Positions 36,288-46,454 are shown, counted from the first letter of the stretch. The stretch is DNA of 64,000 bases from Chloroflexota bacterium (GCA_013112685.1 JABFGC010000002.1:3036836-3100835); one strand, 5' to 3'. Made by a program: numbers and translations. Notes: generated from the sequence alone by a model not told the origin.

Positions 36288-36767
36288 TTACTTAACTAAT
36301 GGTAACGGCATCTTAATTGAGTTTATTTCATTGCCATTATACATTCCGACATACAATTCATCATGAGCAACAATAAACAGAAAAATAAATTTGACTTTCA
36401 CATTGTTTTCTGCAAATTGCTGCCTAATCATGCTTATATCCTGTTGTGATGGAAATGCAGTTTTTGTTGGATGGGTATGCCATTCACCCAAGTAAGTATT
36501 TTTTCTATCGCTATTGAAGAATTCGTATTCAATTACATACTGAGCAGCTAGATGATTCCTACGAAAGAAGGATTTTCCCTGACTGTCTACATTGCTAGGA
36601 ATAGTTGCACGACAAACTAAAATTTTATTATTGGATTCGTTTATCTGCCCAAGTACGATCCCCCCTCTTTCATTATCATCTTTATGAAATTGTCGAGAAG
36701 TCATGAAGATATTAGCTACAGAATCGGTGATCATTATGTGGGTACTTTGAATTTTTGCCTCTATCAT
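36288..36767 (-). CDS. cap3: Cap3-like JAMM/JAB isopeptidase (type II CBASS)
   Basis: A 159-aa JAB-domain protein. The zinc site is complete: Glu33 (NERGGIVLG), H97 and H99 in GEWHTHP, S107 and D110 in FPSQQD. In type II CBASS Cap3 removes cyclase-target conjugates made by Cap2. The start overlaps the Cap2 stop by ATGA. It looks intact. Confidence 0.9.
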   Translation of the reverse strand: MIEAKIQSTHIMITDSVANIFMTSRQFHKDDNERGGIVLGQINESNNKILVCRATIPSNVDSQGKSFFRRNHLAAQYVIEYEFFNSDRKNTYLGEWHTHPTKTAFPSQQDISMIRQQFAENNVKVKFIFLFIVAHDELYVGMYNGNEINSIKMPLPLVK

Positions 36768-38536
36768 AGTTGCCTTTCAACAATACTAAATGATTCGACC
36801 CCATCAACATATCGAGAAAGTCCAATTCTCATTTCTCTAAGAGTAGGTAAATCTCCTACCCAGGAAAAACACTTGTTTTTACCACTTTCCTTGAAGATTT
36901 TGAGTATTTTTGGAAACAGTGCCGCAATGAATAGTTGAAGGTTGGCAGCGCTGTAGGGGAGGAAGGTGACTTGACATCCAGCCTCACGCCTTACAAAGCT
37001 GGTTTGCTGATGTGTTTCATCTGAAATAACATTGTAGATAAACCTATTGTCAGGAAATATATTATTCCAAAAGATAGGATCTACACCGTTAAAGTATACA
37101 CAATGTCCACCAGCGAGATAGGGCTCGACCCAAATAAAGAATGAAGGACGATTCCATGCACTCTTAAATATATTATTTGCTATCCATGCCTCTGAATTTA
37201 CATCACCTGTACAAAAGAAGTAGAAATCACAGTCTTTCAAAAAAGCTGGTTCTTCCTGTACAAGGGGTACTATGTTTTTTTCTCGAGTATGAACGGTTAT
37301 AAGCGGATTCTTTGTTTCAATGTAATCTCGTAATGCTCGCGTTTTCTTCTTACCAGTATCGCTAATTCCTAAATAATGTCTTCCGATGTTGTCGAGGCTA
37401 AGAATATCATCATCCACAAGCCTAAATTCAATTACTCCAGACTTTTCGAGGAATGGAATCAAATTCGATCCAACACTACCCAAACCGGCTATCATAACTT
37501 TGGTGCTTTTGCTACCTTCACGCTTATCATAGTCGGCCGATGTTCTGTGTGTAAGCCTATTATGCTCAAGTATTTGAGGAGAAAATCTTCGTACATAAAC
37601 AGACGAGTTTTTTCATCTAAAAGCTTGGTATATCTTTCGTGATTAATTTTCTTTTCTGATTGAATGAATTTGCTCCTGCGGCGGCGAGTCCTAATTTGCA
37701 CTGGCTTATGACACCAACCAAAACAAACCATTCTTGAGTCAATTACTTTTGAAAACGTTACTATCGGCAAGCTTGGTCGAGACTTCAAATATTCAATGAA
37801 TTCGTTTTCTAGCCCCAAAGTCTTCATAAGGCTTATGAACACCCCCGTTGTTAATATGGTATGGCGGTGAAGATATGCTTACCTGACCAACATAAAAGGT
37901 GGGTATTTCTCGATACTGGAATTTATGTCTATCAAAATATGATCTAAATTTATCGAACTATGCCTTCTCAGAGTATATAAGTTTGCCAAACATTCCAATT
38001 GATGGTTGAAACTCAACATAATTGATTATATCTATTGACTTTTCTTTTTCGCCAATCAATGAAAGGACTGTCAAATCGACATTTTCCTCAGCTTCATAGG
38101 TATTTTCCCAGTAGGCAATGAACTCATTATTAAATTTATCGAGATTATTCCCCTGTAAGCCATCCTCAATAATATTTTTTGCTCTTTTTACACATACTTC
38201 AAGGACTTGTTCTGGTGCGTTAGGATTAGGAATATTTGTATTGCGGTCAAAGGTGCATATTTGACCTTTTGTATCAATGTTTGGAAGAAATCCTAACTTG
38301 GCAATATCTTCTTTCGAGAGAAAAATGATGGGCAGCGAAAGTGGAAAATCAGGCTCAAGAATAATATTTATAACTAAACACAGAGTATTACCTCCCTTTA
38401 GAATCTCCAATTCAAGTTGATAGCATGAATTATGGTCAGGGGATTCTTTAGGAAGCTCAATCTTCCGAATGTTATAAAATCTACTTAGGTGCTTTACAGC
38501 TCTTTCTTGAGCTTCAACAAATTCATCTTTATTCAT
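36764..38536 (-). pseudogene. cap2: Cap2-like E2-E1 fusion (type II CBASS), interrupted
   Basis: The N-terminal E2 domain (38536-37958) has the likely catalytic Cys94 in DTKGQICTFDRN. An in-frame TAG at 37958 follows, then coding continues FDKFRSYFDRHKFQYREIP. Frame shifts near 37840 and 37535 lead to the E1 domain: STKVMIAGLGSVGSNLIPF (nucleotide loop), DDDILSLDNIGRHYL and a Cys-containing C-terminal part (RREAGCQVTFLPYSA). Cap2 conjugates the cyclase C-terminus to target proteins and primes signalling. The flanking genes overlap it by ATGA on both sides. Three lesions in one gene, while its neighbours are intact, point to real decay or a locally poor consensus. Confidence 0.8.
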
Positions 38537-39480
38537 TCTTGATCGGCACTTCTCGCATCAGATTTGATGAAAGCTGGAGCATCAAATGATTTTGAGTCTT
38601 CTAATTTATCCTCAGCTAAATTGCAAGGAAATCGTTCTCCAAAATGCTTTTGCCATTTTGGGCAAGCATCTTTTTGGTTTGGCAATTCCAAGGCTTGCTT
38701 ACCAGACTGGATAAAAGAACTCAACCTATCCATAAAATATTTTTTTCTCGTTTCCGAGTAACCACCAAACAGGTTTTCATTAGCGGGGGTTGTTGGTCGA
38801 TAACACACGAATTGACTATTTAAGGTGGTGTGAATGGACTCCATTGTTTCTAAAAACGAAACATCGTCCCGGTCATTGAATCTTATATTGTTTGTGGCAA
38901 GTATGGTAAATATCAGACCACTGGGCATTTCGCCCCTCAACTCGTCTGCCCAAGTTTTAAAATAGCGAACAACCCTCTTTAATTGCCCACTATCATCAGA
39001 TCGCGCATTGAACCATTCTATAAATTCCTTTGGGTCACTATCGGTCCATCCTGCATTTTTGTGGGCAAGTTGAGGACGTGAATTTGTTTTTTTATGATAG
39101 AGAACAAGGTCAACATGGTATTTCTCCTTGAAAAACACTCGCACACAAGTTGCCTTGTCCTTTGGTGGTAATGTTGTGTGCTCTTCCGCCGCTTCCATCA
39201 GCCAGTTATGTAGAGTCTCAATGCTTTCTGTAGGGATTTTTTCACCTTGGATATAAGCACCATCATCAACATCATAATCGTCATCTTTGGGCAGAATAAT
39301 TGTATTCATCGCAAATGAACCTTGCCAATGAAACTTTAAATCATAACCACCTTTTTCTTTAAATTTGTCCTTAACTTTTTCACGTAAGCTGTTTCTGGAC
39401 GTTCTTAAAGAGTTCTTTTTTGGCTCTGATAATTTGATTGTGTTATTGAATTCTCTGAACAGGTTGTCACAATTAGCCAT
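38533..39480 (-). CDS. CD-NTase (CBASS cyclic-oligonucleotide synthase), DncV-like
   Basis: A 315-aa nucleotidyltransferase. The active site is complete: helix hN with GSFAMNT (G54 S55), Asp pair in KDDDYDVDDGAY (about 68-73) and a third Asp in YHVDLVLY (about 121). A helical C-terminal domain follows, and the protein ends SDARSADQE. CD-NTases sense phage infection and make cyclic di- or trinucleotides that activate the effector. The clade is not assigned here; the layout resembles the DncV-like group. It is first gene of the operon cyclase-cap2-cap3-cap15. The 227 bp upstream hold no gene. Confidence 0.88.
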   Translation of the reverse strand: MANCDNLFREFNNTIKLSEPKKNSLRTSRNSLREKVKDKFKEKGGYDLKFHWQGSFAMNTIILPKDDDYDVDDGAYIQGEKIPTESIETLHNWLMEAAEEHTTLPPKDKATCVRVFFKEKYHVDLVLYHKKTNSRPQLAHKNAGWTDSDPKEFIEWFNARSDDSGQLKRVVRYFKTWADELRGEMPSGLIFTILATNNIRFNDRDDVSFLETMESIHTTLNSQFVCYRPTTPANENLFGGYSETRKKYFMDRLSSFIQSGKQALELPNQKDACPKWQKHFGERFPCNLAEDKLEDSKSFDAPAFIKSDARSADQE

Positions 39481-39707
39481 TGCTCCCTCGCTTGGAACTT
39501 ATTGGAAAAGATCTTCGCTATCTTAAGGTAAAAGGCGCTTCAAGTCAAGGAGAGGAGAGGAGGTTTGGGAAATTAGAAACTGTTCGAACAAGCAGTTGAA
39601 TAAGTACGTCGCCCTTAACGCTATGAAATGGACTATAGGTCATCAGCTTTCGAAAGCATAAGCAGTAAGGGATAATTTACAGTTTGCCATATTTCTAAAA
39701 CTGACTT

Positions 39708-41183
39708 TCAAATCGCTTCCACCGTTGCAAAACCTCCGTTCTCATCAATCTCTCCAAAAGAGCGCCTGGCAATATCCTTTTCAACCTCTTTTTTGGTTTT
39801 AGCAAGGTTCCTTGAGTTCCCCCGTATTTGTTTTGCAATTTTTGAGTCTCTCTCATCTTCGCCAAGGTTTTCAGTCAAGATGTGCCGCTCGATTAATTGT
39901 GGGCGTCCCTTTTTGGGGACGTGAATCAGCCTGCACCAAGCCTCGTAATTTGGGGAAATGGATAGCTTATTCGCCCGCTCTCCCTCCATGTCGGAATAAG
40001 TACGTCGAATCCGCTCTACTGCGTGGTAGATGTTGCCAACCCCGGTTGTCGATTTAGGTTGGATGTAGGTAATCTCTCCATCATCAGATTTGCCGTATTC
40101 CTTGTATTGAGGTTCCATGACCTTCTCAGGAGGGGGAGGAGTGTTGTCGAATTGGGAGGCAAGTTCGTAGCTGTCACGTCCGGTAGTTCGTAAAACGACC
40201 ATGTTACCGACGTTTAGGGTCGAGCCTCTACTTAGGTCGTCCAATAGCTGATCGCGATACTGGTGAGCCACTACAACGTCCACGGCGTACTTCCGCGCCT
40301 CGCTCTGTAGGATGGCAAAACTCTCGGTAGCCATATTCTGGAATTCGTCCACAACCAGGTGGAAAGGGCGGCGATTATGGACAGGGGTCGAGCGTCTCTG
40401 TAGGGATGAGATCAACACAAGATTGACTATCACAGAACCAAGCAGAGCGGAGCTTTCCTCGCCCAAATCGCCTTTAGAAAGGTTTACAAACAGGATTTTG
40501 CCTTCATCCATCATCTTGCGAAGGTCAATGGTATTTTGGGGTTGGCCAATGATATTTCTCATGCTCGGGTCGGTGATGAACGGGCTGATCTTGTTCAAGG
40601 TGGAACTGATCAAGTCATATTTTTCACGCTCGCTCCGCGGAAAGGAATTCCAAAACTCCCGCACGATAGGGTCTTTGACCTGTTCCACGATCCGCTTACG
40701 GTAAGTCTCATTCGATAATAGGAGGGTGAGCTCAAGAAAGGTCGAATCTGGCAATAGCATGGCGGTTAGCAAGGCGTTTCGTAAGACGTGCTCCAGACGC
40801 GGACCCCATGAGTAGGAATACAAGCGGCGTAGTGTCCCCATGATGGTGGAAACCACCCAGCGTACCTGGTGTGGATCGTTCCGGTCGCAGGCGAGCAAAT
40901 TCAACCCAAACGGGCGTTCCAAATCCATCGGGTCGAACAAGATTACATCTTTTACCCGGTTCTTGGGAACTAACTCAAGAAGCTCGTCCACCAAATCCCC
41001 GTGCGGGTCAAGCACGCAGATGCCATGCTCTTTATCGTTACGCATGTCCTGGTAGATGATGTTCTTCAACAGGGTGGACTTCCCCGTTCCCGTTGTCCCG
41101 ATGATATACGTCCCCTGGCGGCGTTCGTCCAGGGATAGTTCAACCGGCTCGTTCCCATCGACTGTGTGTCCAAGTCTCAGCAT
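39708..41183 (-). CDS. VirD4/TraG-like conjugative coupling ATPase (HerA/DUF87 type)
   Basis: A 491-aa protein. Walker A GTTGTGKST (residues 29-37), ICVLDPHGDLVDELL and Walker B PFHLVVDEFQNM are followed by VVVAHQYRDQLLDDL, typical of the TraG/VirD4-AAA_10 family of DNA-pumping ATPases. There is no N-terminal transmembrane segment, as in many Gram-positive and Chloroflexota elements. It should couple the processed element DNA to a transfer channel. No other transfer genes are seen, so the element may be mobilisable rather than self-transmissible. Confidence 0.85.
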   Translation of the reverse strand: MLRLGHTVDGNEPVELSLDERRQGTYIIGTTGTGKSTLLKNIIYQDMRNDKEHGICVLDPHGDLVDELLELVPKNRVKDVILFDPMDLERPFGLNLLACDRNDPHQVRWVVSTIMGTLRRLYSYSWGPRLEHVLRNALLTAMLLPDSTFLELTLLLSNETYRKRIVEQVKDPIVREFWNSFPRSEREKYDLISSTLNKISPFITDPSMRNIIGQPQNTIDLRKMMDEGKILFVNLSKGDLGEESSALLGSVIVNLVLISSLQRRSTPVHNRRPFHLVVDEFQNMATESFAILQSEARKYAVDVVVAHQYRDQLLDDLSRGSTLNVGNMVVLRTTGRDSYELASQFDNTPPPPEKVMEPQYKEYGKSDDGEITYIQPKSTTGVGNIYHAVERIRRTYSDMEGERANKLSISPNYEAWCRLIHVPKKGRPQLIERHILTENLGEDERDSKIAKQIRGNSRNLAKTKKEVEKDIARRSFGEIDENGGFATVEAI

Positions 41184-41334
41184 GGCTAATCTCTCTTACC
41201 CGCCAATTATAGCGGTACATCGGGCAATTTCTAATGTTTCATCTGGAAAATGCAGTACACTTGGGTCAAGCAGGTTCCGGACTGCTCCTCGCACATTTAC
41301 AAGCTAATCTATCGCACTGAAGGGGGGTGATATT

Positions 41335-41556
41335 ATGTTGGACTTCCTTTATGGCTTCTTTAACGGGCTATTCCATGTGTTTAGCGCGGTATGGGAGTTT
41401 CTCTTCTGGGATTTGATCTGCGGCTACCGTTGGAAACAACGAGACGTACGGAAAAATTCCGAAGGATATTGGATAGGAGCGACCGTCGACGCCGAGCGCA
41501 GGCTTCGAGAGGTCGAATATAAGTCACGGCGCGAAAAAGGAGGAGCTCGAGTCTAG
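41335..41556 (+). CDS. Small amphipathic protein, 73 aa
   Basis: ATG 41335 with GGGGGGTGA upstream. The aromatic hydrophobic N-terminus (LDFLYGFFNGLFHVFSAVWE, then FLFWDLICGY) is followed by a basic C-terminal half. It could sit in the membrane by one helix. It is the only plus-strand gene in the 30-46 kb stretch and is followed by a hairpin and a strong terminator, which supports transcription. Function unknown. Confidence 0.5.
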   Translation: MLDFLYGFFNGLFHVFSAVWEFLFWDLICGYRWKQRDVRKNSEGYWIGATVDAERRLREVEYKSRREKGGARV

Positions 41557-41580
41557 GTATCGTCAGATAATTAGACAAAA

Positions 41581-41611
41581 GGAGCGCGAGATAGCGCTAT
41601 CTCAACGCTCC
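41581..41611. repeat. Perfect hairpin after the 73-aa gene
   Basis: GGAGCG...CGCTCC encloses the 16-bp perfect palindrome GAGATAGCGCTATCTC. It could be an operator or an RNA 3' structure preceding the terminator. Confidence 0.6.
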
Positions 41612-41624
41612 TAATCATGTAACT

Positions 41625-41656
41625 GTGGAGCAAACGGAACCTGCTCCACTTTTTTA
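41625..41656 (+). terminator. Rho-independent terminator
   Basis: GTGGAGCA and TGCTCCAC form an 8-bp stem with a 9-nt loop followed by TTTTTT. It ends the 73-aa gene transcript on the plus strand and faces the 3' end of the primase gene. Confidence 0.8.
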
Positions 41657-42084
41657 TTTTAACACTACGGTAAAGCCAGCAATTGGGGGAATGACTACCT
41701 TCTGTCTTTCAGTAACGTTCGCGCCAACTCCTTCACCGCTTGCCCAAAATCCACGTCCTGCCACTTCATCCAGAAATCGATAATGCTGCCACCACCGCAC
41801 CCCGCAAAACAGTGCCAGTAGTTCTTTTCTGCATTCACCGAAAAGCTTTGGCGGTGATCGTCGTGAAAAGGACACAAGCCCCGACCAGCAGGGGAGAGCT
41901 CGACGAACTGACCGACAAAATCCAAGACGGTCACACTGCGCTTGATCTGCTCCGATAACGTCCCACCGACCGGCTCTGACTTGACCAAGGCTGGTTTCGG
42001 GATATAAGCCTTGTACTGGCTGATGAATTCATCAAGCGCAGTCTTCTCGACCGTTCTTGGATTTGACAGCATCTTAATCTGTTC

Positions 42085-43838
42085 AGAGGGTTGGACCAGT
42101 CAGGAGTGGTTCCGCGCTGGAGTCGGACTCGATCCGAAAAAGCGGAACCAGTCAATCGACTGGTTCCGTTCAGGGCTAAAGGGCCGAACTGTGTTGTTGG
42201 CGCAAACGGTGGAAGAAGCGTAGGTTGATGAGCGTATAGATCAACGTGTTCAAATTGGCGATGGCACTGCCGTTGCGTAGGTGAGGTCTTTCAATGCCGG
42301 TAGCGAAACGCCTGACTGTTAATGCGCTCAACCGCAGTTCGTTGGCGATACAAGTCTTTGTATGTTTGGCTGTTTCGATCCAAGGTGTAGCGCAGTCTAG
42401 CACCAATGCTGGAAGGCATCACCACGGTGCATCCCTTTTTGGCTTTTGTGTTGTTCTTGTGCCGAATTGGACATGTTTTTCTGGTTGGTTCGGGAAAGAA
42501 CAATGGACATCCATATTTACTGCGTTCATGTTCAACCAGGCAAGTGGTGCGGTCGTGAAGGTGAAGAGTAGTGACATCGCAAGCCCAGCGGCACAAAGTG
42601 GCGAACCTTGTGCGTCAAACATCCGTCCCTTGGTCTTGTACCGCCCTTTTTCCGAAAAGGGAACTGCCGCAAAAGCCAAAGGATCATCGTCTCGGTGGAA
42701 GTAATCGTAGACATACCAGGCATCAAAAGCGGCGTCAAAAGTACCCAAACGGGGCTTGGAGCCCAAAATTTGCTCGGTTTTTTGCATTAACGGGAAGAAA
42801 TAAGACAGGTCCGGGCAATTGAAGGGTTGTGTCAATTCTGCCAAAACAAACTCGCCTTTGTTTGGAATTTTGACTACGACAATGCCGGAGCCGTAACCCC
42901 AATAGAACTCACCGATTTGCAGATTGCCAGCGGGCAGTGGGTTTGTCTTGGGCGTTGCAGGTTCATCAGATTGTTGCAAGCGCTGATTGTGTTTGCGTTT
43001 GCAGCCCAAGCGGCAATCCGGGTCACCTTTTGGTTGAAGGTCTTTTTTGTAGCGCTGATCAACATACGCCTTGGGGTTGTTTTCTTTTACCCAAGCCAGG
43101 ATATGTTTGGTGTCCAGTGAAACACAATCGTTCATGAGAATCCCCTGGCGTGCAAATTCCTGCAAGAGCAGGTGGACACTGTTGACAAACAATGCCTGGA
43201 AAACTTGATTGGGTGTTTGCCTGAGCAGGCGAGCCATGTGTCGTTCAGTGGGCAGACTTGCCTGCGGATCAAAGCCGAACGAATAACGCGTTGAAGGCAC
43301 AAGCGGAAAGCCCAACAACCAAATCAAGGCTGGATGCTCATGCAGGTAAAGCAGGAGATCACCCATTGAATCGCGCCCCTCTTCAAGTTTGATCAGGCAG
43401 GCTGCCAGAAATGCGGAGTTGGGGATGGTGGGTTGTCCCCAATTGCGGATCAGGTTGCGTTCCGGGATTTGCGTTTCGGAACAAAGGGACCCCAACAGAT
43501 TGAGAAAACGTACGGCAGGCTGAGAACTGCGGATAAACTCAGGTAATTTCTCCTGATTCACCCAGCAGGCATACAAATTCCCGCTTTTGGGGCTGCTGGA
43601 AGCCTGAAATCGGCTCCAAAGCGCCTTCACAGGCGTTACAATAGGGTTGCGGATCATGATTTTTCTCCTTTTGAACAAAGAATGGATACGGCATATTCAT
43701 TCTACGTCCAGCGGCGAAAGAGATGAAACGCAACGGAACCAGTGTTTGACTGGTTCCGTTTTCAGAGTGAGCACATTTGACTGGTTCCGCTCTCGTTCCG
43801 AAAAAACGGAACCAGTGTTTTGACTGGTCTAACCCTCT
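42085..43838 (-). mobile_element. Insertion sequence with GGAACCAGT subterminal repeats (1754 bp)
   Basis: Inverted ends AGAGGGTT(G/A)GACCAGTCA and a 4-bp direct repeat GTTC (42081-42084 and 43839-43842; the exact edge is ambiguous by a base or two). Each end carries several GGAACCAGTC motifs in both orientations (about 42100-42175 and 43735-43835), probably transposase-binding sites. The family is not assigned. Confidence 0.8.
42176..43678 (-). pseudogene. DDE transposase of the 1754-bp IS, frame broken
   Basis: The main frame (43678-42419) has DCVSLDTKHILAWVKENNP (first Asp), then LGTFDAAFDAWYVYDYFHR (second Asp). A shift near 42480 leads to RQRTAVERINSQA (Glu) and another near 42300 to GIERPHLRNGSAIANLNTL. 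All catalytic residues are present across the three frames. This type is widespread in Chloroflexota-like genomes, but I cannot name the IS family safely. Confidence 0.7.
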
Positions 43839-44506
43839 GTTCAGCGTATGTTTTGGCAAGCGGTTCGCCTTGCGGGGTCACGAAGCCGTAGCGCTGGCCG
43901 TCTTTTCGGTGAATGCCAAAGGGCAAGCGGATCAATGAGCCTGGCCCGTCCCAAAGCTTGTCCTGCTTTGGAAATAATTCAATTTTGTCCAAGCCGTTCG
44001 AGGCGAGAAGGTTCTTCCCGAACGCCCGCGCCACTTGACCGGGAATAGGCTGGTGAAAGAAAATCCACAAGTGCCCACCCCTTCGGCTCGCCTCGAGGTA
44101 GGAGGGCACCCCGCCTTTTTCCAGGCTCATTGATATATTCGCCAAGCGCGCCAACTGGAGGTCGTCATCGGCATCGATGACGGCAAACCGCGCCCTGTTG
44201 TCTTCACCTAGGACGTAGGTGCCCAGTGTCAACTCACCGTTCAAATGGGCGATGAGATGTTTTTCCAGGAGCGGTTTGCGGACGCAGTAATAGCGTCCAT
44301 CCTCCAGTTGACGCGCGAACAGATCTTTGCGCTGTATGAACGTGCCTGCCAGCATGCTGGCGTAGGCGTGGATTTCGTGCGCTTCTGCAAATTCTTTTTT
44401 CATCTTGCACCTCCACCTCGAACTTAGCATGAGGGGCAGGAAAAGTCTCCGGCTGAGTTAGCAGCGAGTAAGTCAAGACAAAATCGAGGGGCAAGATGAA
44501 AGATAC

Positions 44507-44991
44507 AGCGCCGCAGGCGCTTCCGCTTCGGAGGGCGCCGGAGAGGTCCAGGAGAAACCGGCGGCCGCACGTGTCGGCGTCGAGGACGCCGACTGCCAAC
44601 GCGGTAGCGAGGCAAGAGTCTCACGAAGTGAGTCTCTTGCCGAGCGTGGCGCTGAGTTGCCAGAGGAGCGAAGCGACATCAGGCAACGAAGGCACTCTGG
44701 ACGACGACCCCGCAGTGGAGGGGGCGGCGGACAGAGTGCGGCGTTGGCAGTCGGGGTACGACCGCAACGCGGCGACCCCGACACGTTGACCCGACGAGTG
44801 GGGGTCTGGCCAAACAGTCTGTTTTCCGGCGGCACCAGCCTGCGTAGTGCCAGAGGAAAATCAGTCTGTTGGACACGCCTCCACGAGGAGGGGGCAAATC
44901 TCCGGCTCAATCCGAGGGCTCGATGCCCGAAGGATTGAGGAAACCCCCGTGCGAGCCGCTCGGGGATCCGCCTTGGGGCTCGCGTGGGGGT
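44507..44991. ncRNA. Hairpin-rich 485-nt block, candidate structured RNA
   Basis: A GC-rich stretch without a supported gene consists almost wholly of consecutive stem-loops: 44507-44521, 44573-44593 (GTCGGCGTC/GACGCCGAC), 44611-44641 (14-bp arms, one mismatch, GAA loop), 44692-44739, 44813-44870, 44906-44939 and 44943-44991 (15-bp arms, two mismatches). Frames through it show no protein-like composition. Strand is unknown: as minus-strand RNA it would lead into the primase gene; as plus-strand RNA it would end near the IS4-like insertion at 45111. I could not match it to a known RNA class. Confidence 0.5.
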
Positions 44992-45110
44992 AATGGTTTT
45001 GATCTTGGGTTGGGTAAAAAGGTTGTTCATTTGATCGATCCATCTAAAATGGATGGATTCAGCCGCGCAAGCCGCAATATGTTTCCTCAAAAAGGATTTA
45101 TACTTGAACT

Positions 45111-46342
45111 CTGATACCCTTACAGATTTCCAATTGGGGCTAATGGAGAAAGGACGGGCAGCAATTTGAGATGAGACAAGCGGGCTTTGAAATGGGGCAG
45201 TAGGTGCATGGCAACCGCCAAGGCTCGTTTCAACCAGCGCAGACCCAGTTGAAACAGACTGAGTTCGCGCGTGGGTCCTGGATCAATCAGGCGGCGAGTT
45301 GTTTCGCCCTGCTGTAAAACGTGTTCGCCCAGTTCGTGACACCAGAGCGTCGCAATTGCCATGGCCAGCAGTAAGCGCTCAATGCGATCAGCGTGTTGTA
45401 GTTGAATGTGCGCCATATTGAATCCGCCCGACTTGTCGTCGCGGAGCTTTGCTCGATGCTCATGCGGCGACCGTATTCTCATGACCGAGTGCGACAGGCG
45501 ATCTGATTGGAAATCACCGCTACCATTTCGGGTTGTCCATTCTTATCGGTTGTCCAGGTGACAGACAAGTTGGTCAGAAGTTTCTGCGCTTGCGTCAGCC
45601 AAACGTTCTGGAAATAGCGGTTGCGATAGGGAGACACCCAAGCGTCAATGCGCCCCGTCCGACCATCCTCCAGAGTAATGTAGGTGTTGCAAGCCACTCG
45701 AATCGCATAATTCCAGCCTAAATCCAGGCACAATTGCGCCCAATCGCAGTCGCGGAAGCCACGATCCGCCAGGAAGACCACGCTTTTCACACGGTTGTGC
45801 AACAGCCGCTTGACCCGCTCCAACATCGTTTTCAAATGCTGCACGGTCGTCAAGCCCTTGCCTGGCACAACGACCCAAGCTAACGGGATCGCACGACAAC
45901 CATGTTGCAAGGATACGCGAAAGATTTGCCAGCGGTCTCCGAAGATCATCACGCCATCCAGAATGACATATGCCTGTACCGCTGACCAACCTTGCAGAAC
46001 ATGTTTCAGGATCGGTTCGTAAAATGCCCACACATCCACATGCCAATTCATTAACCAGCGGCGAATCAAAGTCACGCGGGATTCGGCTTGGGTGTTCATC
46101 GGCAGGAAATTGGCAATCTGGCTCAACGCGGGCGATTTCCCCTGCAACAAGCCCACCACGATCCACAGCCAATTCGCCAACTGCTTTCGGTTTGTTACTT
46201 TCACCAAGGCACTCACGGTCTCGCTCAATCGGTTGTACAATTCCTGACTACTGCTCATCGGCGGCCTCCTTTGGTCGTCAAGCAACCAAATTATGCCGTA
46301 TTGGATGAGCAGTAGCTTTTATTCAATCTGTAAGGGTATCAG
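45111..46342 (-). mobile_element. IS4-like insertion sequence, copy 2 (1232 bp)
   Basis: Same length and the same ends (CTGATACCCTTACAGATT) as copy 1 at 7136-8367, in the opposite orientation, with its own 9-bp direct repeat ACTTGAACT (45102-45110 and 46343-46351). It lies between the hairpin-rich block and the Rep-like gene and may separate them from a shared context. Confidence 0.9.
45120..46258 (-). CDS. IS4-family DDE transposase, copy 2 (two overlapping frames)
   Basis: Frame one (46258-45479) carries VILDGVMIFGDRW and VFLADRGFRDCDW; it stops at TCATGA. Frame two starts at the ATG of that ATGA overlap (45482) and carries the distal RDDKSGGFNMAHIQLQ part. The Y-R-E segment is garbled compared with copy 1 by a missing C near 45445. 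See copy 1 for the role of this break. Confidence 0.8.
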
Positions 46343-46393
46343 ACTTGAACTGTATCTTAGTTATCTGATTGTTACTAACTGTTTATTATTAGT

Positions 46394-46408
46394 GTGCCAT
46401 TTTGGCAC
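46394..46408. repeat. Rep-region palindrome 1
   Basis: GTGCCATTTTGGCAC (arms GTGCCA/TGGCAC). Identical to the copy at 46440-46454, 46 bp apart start to start. It lies in the distal coding part of the Rep-like gene. Such repeated palindromes inside or next to an initiator gene often form the origin that the initiator binds. Confidence 0.6.
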
Positions 46409-46439
46409 CACTAGTTGTGAAATAATGGCGTGCCTAGAA

Positions 46440-46454
46440 GTGCCATTTTGGCAC
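46440..46454. repeat. Rep-region palindrome 2
   Basis: Second identical copy of GTGCCATTTTGGCAC. Both lie in a frame reading CQNGTSRHA then VPKWHTNN at the C-terminus of the Rep-like protein, so coding and site function may be combined. Confidence 0.6.

Larger units (their letters stand above)
41695..44403 (-). pseudogene. Primase: Prim-Pol-like domain + CHC2 zinc finger, split by an IS
   Basis: The exons are 44403-43839 and 42084-41695. Removing the IS with one 4-bp duplication restores one frame across the join (LAKTYAEQ|IKMLSNPRTVEK). The product is about 320 aa. The N-terminal primase-polymerase-like domain has ARFAVIDADDDLQL (acidic metal site) and SRRGGHLWIFFHQP (His motif). The C-terminal CHC2 zinc finger is CPFHDDHRQSFSV, then WHCFAGCGGG. 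ATG 44403 has GGAGG upstream. It should prime replication of the element. Broken as it stands. Confidence 0.85.

Noticed and set aside
44234..45090. Several overlapping open frames through the hairpin-rich block
   Set aside because: They are open because of high GC. They read low-complexity Arg/Pro/Ala residues and conflict with the stem-loop structure.
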